DNA of 10,097 nucleotides from a bacterium (GTDB taxonomy: Bacteria; Cyanobacteriota; Vampirovibrionia; Gastranaerophilales; Gastranaerophilaceae), in contig JAGOIO010000031.1 in NCBI GenBank assembly GCA_017995595.1, forward strand, positions 1-10,097. Direction: 5' to 3'. The notes under the pieces are model-generated. The model did not search any database. It was not told the DNA's origin and saw only the letters and a list, made by a program, of their open reading frames with translations. A program made the position numbers and the translations under genes. Of this stretch, positions 6,388 through 10,097 are shown piece after piece; position 1 is the stretch's first letter, and each line of letters starts with the position of its first letter.

Positions 6388-7023
6388 ATGTATAATAGAA
6401 CTGATATTTTGAAACATTTAAACGATTTTAACTACTTTATAGATGAGAATGTTTTAAATAATTTTATAAAAAATTGGAAAATAGATGCTATATACGAAGA
6501 TGATGACGGAGTAGAATTCTTTGATAATTTAGCAGTAGTAAAGCTAAAAAAAGGTATCAGACTTAAATCACAAGGCTATGATACAGAAAAAATAGTTCAT
6601 TACCTTTCAAATATTCTTCAAGACGGAGAAGAAAAGAAAGAGCCACAACAACCTGTTGTCATGCCTAAAACAGATTTTCTTGAGTTAAATGCAGGTAAAT
6701 CTTCGGATAAGAAATTGAGCAATTTTACAATAGATGTCTCAAGCCAAACGCTCCAGATGATTGCAGAAGCTGTTGCCCAAAAAATTTCTGTAGAAATTAA
6801 ACAACAATTCCAAGATGAAGAGTTTATAAAAAAAATCATTCCCGAAAATGTCAAAGCAAGAGAAGAAGAGTTGAGAAAAGACAATGAAACACTTGCCAAA
6901 CAAATTCAAGAGCTTGTTTCAGATAACAAGCAAATGGCTGAAAAATTAAATTCGTTGGAAAAAACATACAATCCGCTCGTAGGATTTATAAAATGGATTA
7001 ATTTGAAATTAGGAATAAAATAA
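6388..7023 (+). CDS. Unrecognised protein: MerR-like N-terminus and coiled coil
   Basis: A 211-residue cytoplasmic protein with no signal peptide or membrane segment. A GGTAGG ribosome site at 6378-6383, 4 bases before the ATG, supports the start. Residues 1-75 form a small predicted helical domain. The segment VVKLKKGIRLKSQGYDTEKI (50-69) resembles helices 3-4 of MerR-type winged-helix domains, where a conserved I-x-x-LR-x-x-G-x-(S/T)-x-x-x-I pattern occurs. A Pro/Lys/Gln linker (80-110) follows, then a helical region (about 115-150), and a heptad-like coiled coil (about 153-192, with LRKDNETLAKQIQELVSDNK). The C-terminus is hydrophobic, with one Trp at 203 (NPLVGFIKWINLKLGIK), possibly an amphipathic contact helix. 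The layout of a small DNA-binding head plus coiled coil is seen in chromosome-organising and MerR-like accessory proteins. That role is inference. It appears to have its own promoter. Confidence 0.85.
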   Translation: MYNRTDILKHLNDFNYFIDENVLNNFIKNWKIDAIYEDDDGVEFFDNLAVVKLKKGIRLKSQGYDTEKIVHYLSNILQDGEEKKEPQQPVVMPKTDFLELNAGKSSDKKLSNFTIDVSSQTLQMIAEAVAQKISVEIKQQFQDEEFIKKIIPENVKAREEELRKDNETLAKQIQELVSDNKQMAEKLNSLEKTYNPLVGFIKWINLKLGIK

Positions 7024-7070
7024 TTAATAGAATTTTGTTTAATAAATTATTAAATAAAATTAAACCATGC

Positions 7071-7099
7071 TTGACAACAGGTTTTGCACCTGTAATAAT
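7071..7099 (+). promoter_or_regulatory. rplU-rpmA promoter with inverted repeat filling the spacer
   Basis: A perfect TTGACA (7071-7076) is followed after 17 bases by AATAAT (7094-7099), with TGT before it as an extended -10 element. The spacer itself is a perfect inverted repeat, ACAGGT-TTTGC-ACCTGT (7077-7093). A dimeric regulator bound there would block polymerase, so this is a candidate operator; chance symmetry is possible. Transcription would begin near 7106. Confidence 0.65.
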
Positions 7100-7124
7100 A
7101 GAAGAACATGTTATAAGATAGGTA

Positions 7125-7159
7125 AATCGTCTTAAAAACTCGTTAAATCGAGTACGATT
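7125..7159 (+). promoter_or_regulatory. rplU leader hairpin, candidate ribosomal-protein autoregulatory site
   Basis: The 75-base leader folds into a two-part hairpin. AATCGT (7125-7130) pairs with ACGATT (7154-7159), and ACTCG (7138-7142) pairs with CGAGT (7149-7153) around the loop TTAAAT. A 7-base bulge lies on the 5' side only. The stem ends 11 bases before the AGGA ribosome site at 7171. Ribosomal operons often carry leaders bound by one of their own products; L21 leaders are known in other bacteria. Whether this one works that way is inferred. Confidence 0.5.
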
Positions 7160-7180
7160 CCTTAAAAGAAAGGACAAAAA

Positions 7181-7522
7181 ATGTACGCAATAGTCGAAAC
7201 CGGTGGAAAACAATACCAAGTAGAAGAAGGTCGTTACCTAAAAGTTGAACTTTTAGACGGCGAAGTTGATAGTAAAGTTGTTTTTGACAAAATCGTTATG
7301 GTTGTTAACGGTAAAAAATCAAAAGTTGGTCAACCTTATGTTAAGAATGCATCAGCTGAAGGAAAAATTCTTGCTCACGGTAAAGAAAAGAAAGTTCTTG
7401 TTTATAAACAAAGACCTAAAAAAGGTTACAGAGTAAAACGTGGTCATAGACAAGGATTCACAAAAGTTATGATTACAAAAATCAGAACTACAGCTTCTAA
7501 AAAAGCAGCAGAAGCAGAATAA
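7181..7522 (+). CDS. rplU: 50S ribosomal protein L21
   Basis: A 113-residue protein of the large ribosomal subunit that binds 23S rRNA. The start MYAIVETGGKQYQVEEGRYL is the family N-terminus. The C-terminal signature is present as VYKQRPKKGYRVKRGHRQGFTKVMITKI (about residues 75-102), where the basic loop contacts rRNA. A short Lys/Ala/Glu tail follows. The AGGA ribosome site (7171-7174) is 6 bases before the ATG. The gene is first in an operon with rpmA, which starts 31 bases after it. Unlike in Firmicutes, no prp/ysxB gene lies between them. A strong promoter and a structured leader precede it. The identification is secure. Confidence 0.98.
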   Translation: MYAIVETGGKQYQVEEGRYLKVELLDGEVDSKVVFDKIVMVVNGKKSKVGQPYVKNASAEGKILAHGKEKKVLVYKQRPKKGYRVKRGHRQGFTKVMITKIRTTASKKAAEAE

Positions 7523-7553
7523 ATAAGATTTATTAAACAAGGAGAAAATAAAA

Positions 7554-7808
7554 ATGGCACATAAAAAAGGTATGGGATCAACCCGTAACGGTAGAGACTC
7601 CGAAAGTAAACGTCTTGGCGTTAAAAAATTCGGCGGTGAAGCTGTTAAAACTGGAAATATTATCGTTCGCCAAAGAGGTACAAAAGTTCACCCTGGTGAA
7701 AATGTTGGTATCGGAAGCGATGATACATTGTTCGCATTAATTGACGGACAAGTTAAGTTTGAATCTTTCAGACGTGATAGAAAAAAAGTTAGCGTTTACG
7801 CTCAATAG
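7554..7808 (+). CDS. rpmA: 50S ribosomal protein L27
   Basis: An 84-residue ribosomal protein whose N-terminus reaches the peptidyl transferase centre in known bacterial ribosomes. Hallmarks are MAHKKGMGSTRNGRDS at the start, RLGVKKFGG (21-29), the IIVRQRGTKVHPG core (about 36-48), GIGSDDTLFALIDG and the end RKKVSVY. The protein begins directly at the functional N-terminus and lacks the FASKKG-type extension removed by the Prp protease in Firmicutes. This agrees with the absence of prp between the two ribosomal genes and argues against a Clostridia-like host. AAGGAG (7539-7544) lies 9 bases upstream of the ATG. A strong terminator follows. Confidence 0.98.
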   Translation: MAHKKGMGSTRNGRDSESKRLGVKKFGGEAVKTGNIIVRQRGTKVHPGENVGIGSDDTLFALIDGQVKFESFRRDRKKVSVYAQ

Positions 7809-7838
7809 TTCTTTCATTATGATTGAAGTTTAAATTTT

Positions 7839-7878
7839 AAAAATAAGCTCGATTGCGTTGCAATCGAGCTTATTTTTT
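7839..7878. terminator. Bidirectional terminator after rpmA
   Basis: A perfect 15-bp stem (7842-7856 with 7860-7874, core AAGCTCGATTGC) closes a 3-base loop, GTT. It is followed by T residues to 7878 on the plus strand and preceded by A-rich sequence from 7839, which acts as the T-run on the minus strand. It can end both the ribosomal operon and the converging gene at 7916-8671. Confidence 0.93.
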
Positions 7879-7902
7879 ATGACTTATTTTATGACTTATT
7901 TT
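7879..7902 (+). repeat. Perfect 12-bp tandem duplication
   Basis: ATGACTTATTTT occurs twice in direct succession (7879-7890 and 7891-7902), between the terminator and the end of the converging gene. It is probably a replication-slippage duplication with no evident role. Confidence 0.7.
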
Positions 7903-7915
7903 TTAATTAAATTTA

Positions 7916-8671
7916 TTATTTCCAAATTTCTTTTAGTAGCGTAAAAAAGTTTTTGCGTAAAAGAGGTTTTATTCTTGTTGGTTTTTTAATTTGTGTTTCT
8001 AAATCTTCGATTATATTTATATAAAATTTTGTAGCAACAAGTACGTAATCCGGCTTTAAATCATTTATTTTATCAGGAGCAACTGTTTTGTAACCCAAAA
8101 ATTCTTTTTCACTGTTATCTTGAGAATATTTTCTATCTGAAATTGCAATTATATTCAATTTTGATAAATCATAAAATGTAGCTATTGCTTCAAAGAAAAT
8201 TCCTGCACCATATATTACGATTGATTTTCCTTGCATTTTTTTATAAAGTTTTGGCAATTGCTTACCAAAATTAAATTTTTCAAGATATAAAATTGAATTC
8301 ATCTCGTCCATAACCTGCTCGTTAAATATAGTTCTGATTTCTTTGTCAACAATGCCCAAATCATCTGTTATGTATTCGATAATCGGCATTGCATATTCAT
8401 TTGTAATCATAATCAAATCATATTCTTGATTTTTAATATCCTTAGTCGGAATAGCCTTGTACCCCCTCCAAGAAGATTCTTCTTTAAATTTCATATCTGC
8501 AATAGCAACAATATTTAACTCTGCAAAAGGAAACTTATCAATTATCGCATTAAAACCTTCTCCTGCACCGTACAATAAAACTTTTTTATTTTTTATCTCA
8601 CCGATTGACCATAATAAGTCATCGCTAAACTTTTTAGAATTAATCTTTTTAGCAAAATAAGCACTAAGCAT
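7916..8671 (-). CDS. Tandem Rossmann-like domain protein, probable polysaccharide-related
   Basis: A 251-residue soluble protein made of two copies of one nucleotide-binding fold. Copy 1 spans about residues 29-100, with KKVLLYGAGEGF, then NIVAIADMKF, GYKAI and YDLIMIT. Copy 2 spans about 149-224, with KSIVIYGAGIFF, then NIIAISDRKY, GYKTV and DYVLVAT. Each shows the beta-GxGxx-alpha start, an Asp at the end of strand 2 and the later GYK-(A/T)-(I/V) and YDL/DYV strands. This is typical of the small Rossmann-like domains attached to glycosyltransferases and sugar-modifying enzymes. No catalytic Tyr-Lys pair of a classical epimerase is visible, so binding or a partner role is as likely as catalysis. 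It starts at 8671 with a GGGG stretch 9 bases upstream. It diverges from a glycosyltransferase that seems to carry a third copy. I do not know its substrate. Confidence 0.85.
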   Translation of the reverse strand: MLSAYFAKKINSKKFSDDLLWSIGEIKNKKVLLYGAGEGFNAIIDKFPFAELNIVAIADMKFKEESSWRGYKAIPTKDIKNQEYDLIMITNEYAMPIIEYITDDLGIVDKEIRTIFNEQVMDEMNSILYLEKFNFGKQLPKLYKKMQGKSIVIYGAGIFFEAIATFYDLSKLNIIAISDRKYSQDNSEKEFLGYKTVAPDKINDLKPDYVLVATKFYINIIEDLETQIKKPTRIKPLLRKNFFTLLKEIWK

Positions 8672-8712
8672 AATTTATATCCCCTTTTTTAAAATAAAAA
8701 CCATTTTATTAA

Positions 8713-8721
8713 ATTTTAACA
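8713..8721 (-). promoter_or_regulatory. Candidate extended -10 promoter of the tandem Rossmann gene
   Basis: On the minus strand TGT-TAAAAT reads from 8721 to 8713. Transcription would start near 8706 and give a leader of about 35 bases containing GGGG before the ATG. The -35 region is poor. Confidence 0.4.
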
Positions 8722-8753
8722 TAAAAAAATTTCGTTTAAATTATGTGATGTTA

Positions 8754-8778
8754 TGTTACAATATCACTTATGAGTGAT
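8754..8778 (+). promoter_or_regulatory. Extended -10 promoter and inverted repeat over the glycosyltransferase start
   Basis: TGT-TACAAT (8754-8762) is identical to the smpB extended -10 box. It lies 7 bases before the ATG at 8770, with no Shine-Dalgarno sequence between, so a leaderless message is likely. The start codon lies in the 4-base centre of a perfect inverted repeat, ATCACT-TATG-AGTGAT (8763-8778). A further GTGAT half-site lies at 8745-8749. These may be operator half-sites, or a start-hiding hairpin if transcription begins further upstream. Confidence 0.55.
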
Positions 8779-10017
8779 GAAATTTTGGTGTCTTTAATAA
8801 TTCCTGTTTATAATACGGGGGAATATCTGGTTGAATGTTTGGATAGCTGTATCAGACAAACTCTTAGCAATATAGAAATTATTTGTGTTGATGACGGCTC
8901 AACTGACGATTCACTGAAAATTTTAAATGAATATTCAAAGAAAGATAACCGAGTAAGAGTTTTTGCACAAAAAAATTCAGGTCAATCTGTAGCCCGAAAT
9001 AAAGGAATGAAACTTGCGGAGGGCAAATATATTGCGTTTTTGGACTCTGACGATTCTCTCAATCCTTGCATGTTAGAGAAATTATATAACCAAGCAAATG
9101 CGGATAATGCTGATATTACAATGTGTTCAATTAATGTTGTGAATGAAAAGACAGAGTGTTGTACAAAAACGGATTCTTATTTTTCTTTGGATATTATTCC
9201 AAAAGAATTTGAACATAAGACGTTTAACTGGAAAGATGTAAGAGATTTTATCTTTAGAATTCCTGTTACACCTTGGAATAAACTTTATAAAAGGTCTTTT
9301 TTAAAATACGAAAAAATAAAATTTTTAGAAAAAATTACGTTTGAAGATAATATTTTTTTCTTAGAAGCTTTTTTAAGTGCAAAACGAGTTAATTTTTTGA
9401 GAGAAGCTCTTGTTAATTACAGGTATTTTTCAAAAACATCATATTCAACAAATCACGGCAAAAATGATTATAAAAAATTAGATTTTTTCAAAATTTTTAA
9501 AGTAGAAGAGAAAATTTTGCGTTCAAAAAAAATATATAATGAATTGCGTACAGATTTTCTTGCCTATAAAAAATATACCTTAATTAACTGGTTTGAAAAA
9601 ATTTCAGATAAGAGAGTTAAGCTTTTGTATGCAATAAAATTATATTTACTTTATCCTGAATTATTTTTTGAAAAAGCTTTATGGCATTTTAGAAAGCAGA
9701 ATATAATAAAGAAATTAAACATGATTACGAAGGACAAAAGGATTATGTTTAGAGGTGCAAGTAAGATTTTGGAAGAGATATTAAAATCAAAAAGCTTAAA
9801 AAACAAAAAAAACATTTTAGGAATTATAGATAAAAACGAGTCAAGAATCGGCGATAATATTGAAGGCATTGAAATATTCGGGTACGATATTCTGAGAAAA
9901 ATTGATGTTGACGAATTGGTTTTAAGCGTTTTAAACGTATGTAATTTTGAAAAAATAGTAAAAAATGAATTAAAAAATGAAAATTTGAATATTGAAATTA
10001 ATTATACAACTTTTTAG
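8770..10017 (+). CDS. GT2-family glycosyltransferase with C-terminal Rossmann-like domain
   Basis: A 415-residue cytoplasmic enzyme. The N-terminal GT-A domain begins VSLIIPVYNTGEYL. It has the nucleotide-sugar motif VDDGSTDDS (40-48), GQSVARNKGM (71-80) and the metal-binding acidic motif LDSDD (91-95). NKLYKRSFL (170-178) and FEDNIFF (191-197) follow, where the ED pair occupies the usual catalytic-base region. GT2 enzymes with this layout transfer sugars from nucleotide donors to surface glycans; the donor and acceptor cannot be read here. After a helical Lys/Tyr-rich middle (240-320), residues about 323-390 (RIMFRGASKILEEIL, NILGIIDKN, IEIFGYDIL, ELVLSVLNV) follow the pattern of the Rossmann-like domains in the divergent neighbour. 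The GxGxxG loop is degraded to FRGAS. The start codon directly follows an extended -10 box. Confidence 0.93.
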   Translation: MSDEILVSLIIPVYNTGEYLVECLDSCIRQTLSNIEIICVDDGSTDDSLKILNEYSKKDNRVRVFAQKNSGQSVARNKGMKLAEGKYIAFLDSDDSLNPCMLEKLYNQANADNADITMCSINVVNEKTECCTKTDSYFSLDIIPKEFEHKTFNWKDVRDFIFRIPVTPWNKLYKRSFLKYEKIKFLEKITFEDNIFFLEAFLSAKRVNFLREALVNYRYFSKTSYSTNHGKNDYKKLDFFKIFKVEEKILRSKKIYNELRTDFLAYKKYTLINWFEKISDKRVKLLYAIKLYLLYPELFFEKALWHFRKQNIIKKLNMITKDKRIMFRGASKILEEILKSKSLKNKKNILGIIDKNESRIGDNIEGIEIFGYDILRKIDVDELVLSVLNVCNFEKIVKNELKNENLNIEINYTTF

Positions 10018-10037
10018 ATGAAATTTTATATATGCGA

Positions 10038-10066
10038 TTGAATGATATTTAGAATAGTAATATATT
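10038..10066 (+). promoter_or_regulatory. Candidate promoter at the right edge
   Basis: TTGAAT (10038-10043) and TATATT (10061-10066) are separated by 17 bases, downstream of the glycosyltransferase stop. The expected start near 10073 precedes an ATG at 10086. A weak AAAAAC-GAA-GTTTTT hairpin follows the -10 box. Confidence 0.45.
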
Positions 10067-10085
10067 TAAAAAAAACGAAGTTTTT

Positions 10086-10097
10086 ATGAATATAGTT
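10086..10097 (+). CDS. Possible start of another gene (four codons only)
   Basis: An ATG at 10086 opens a frame (Met-Asn-Ile-Val) that runs off the window, just after a plausible promoter. There is no ribosome site. Nothing about the product can be said, and the start itself is uncertain. Confidence 0.25.

Noticed and set aside
6998..7219. Minus-strand frame across the rplU leader
   Set aside because: It covers a clear promoter and leader for the plus-strand ribosomal operon and has no ribosome site or family signature.
10018..10041. Seven-codon frame directly after the glycosyltransferase stop
   Set aside because: Too short and without a ribosome site; chance frame in AT-rich sequence.
1..10097. 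CRISPR arrays, tRNA/rRNA genes, insertion sequences or phage genes
   Set aside because: No regular spaced repeats, cloverleaf sequences, transposase frames or terminal inverted repeats were seen on either strand.

Overview
The window is AT-rich, gene-dense bacterial chromosome. I infer an uncultured cyanobacterial relative of the Melainabacteria/Vampirovibrionia (Gastranaerophilales-like) type. Three things suggest this: strongly A/T-biased coding; an L27 that begins directly at MAHKKG, without the cleaved N-terminal extension of Firmicutes; and rplU followed directly by rpmA with no prp/ysxB gene between them. The L27 end (DDTLFALIDG, KKVSVY) also reads as cyanobacterial. This placement is inference, not a database result.

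Region 1 (1-1055): the start of a secreted protein of unknown function runs leftwards off the window. Diverging from it is a compact unit: a good sigma70 promoter, a structured leader ending in a strong intrinsic terminator, then a 104-residue small multidrug resistance protein of the Gdx (guanidinium exporter) type. The leader has two hairpins with complementary loops, the second built into the terminator. It looks like a guanidine-IV (mepA motif) riboswitch that would let transcription reach the exporter when guanidinium is present.

Region 2 (1056-5759): two tandem minus-strand paralogues make up almost half of the window. They share an N-terminal module of about 277 residues with one canonical EF-hand calcium loop, a degenerate partner and a YD-like beta-rich segment. 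Their tails are entirely different. One (488 aa) carries a short collagen-like Gly-X-X tract and a LysM-like end. The other (1046 aa) carries a tandem His/Thr-rich repeat, a duplicated beta-rich motif, a helical region, Gly/Ala-rich hydrophobic segments and a charged Pro/Glu/Val linker. Neither has an ordinary signal peptide. I know of no described system of this form, and it is the best candidate for something new here. A perfect 13-bp hairpin lies between the two genes.

Region 3 (5760-7915): plus-strand housekeeping genes. smpB (trans-translation) is followed by an unrecognised gene with a MerR-like N-terminus and a coiled coil. Then comes the rplU-rpmA ribosomal operon, with its own promoter, a leader hairpin that may be an autoregulatory site, and a bidirectional terminator.

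Region 4 (7916-10097): a divergent pair probably tied to surface polysaccharide. The minus-strand protein has two tandem Rossmann-like nucleotide-binding domains. The plus-strand gene is a GT2 glycosyltransferase whose C-terminus looks like a third, degenerate copy of the same domain. A further gene may start at the right edge. A TGn-extended -10 box recurs at many of these promoters. At smpB and the glycosyltransferase it sits 6-7 bases before the ATG, which suggests leaderless mRNAs.
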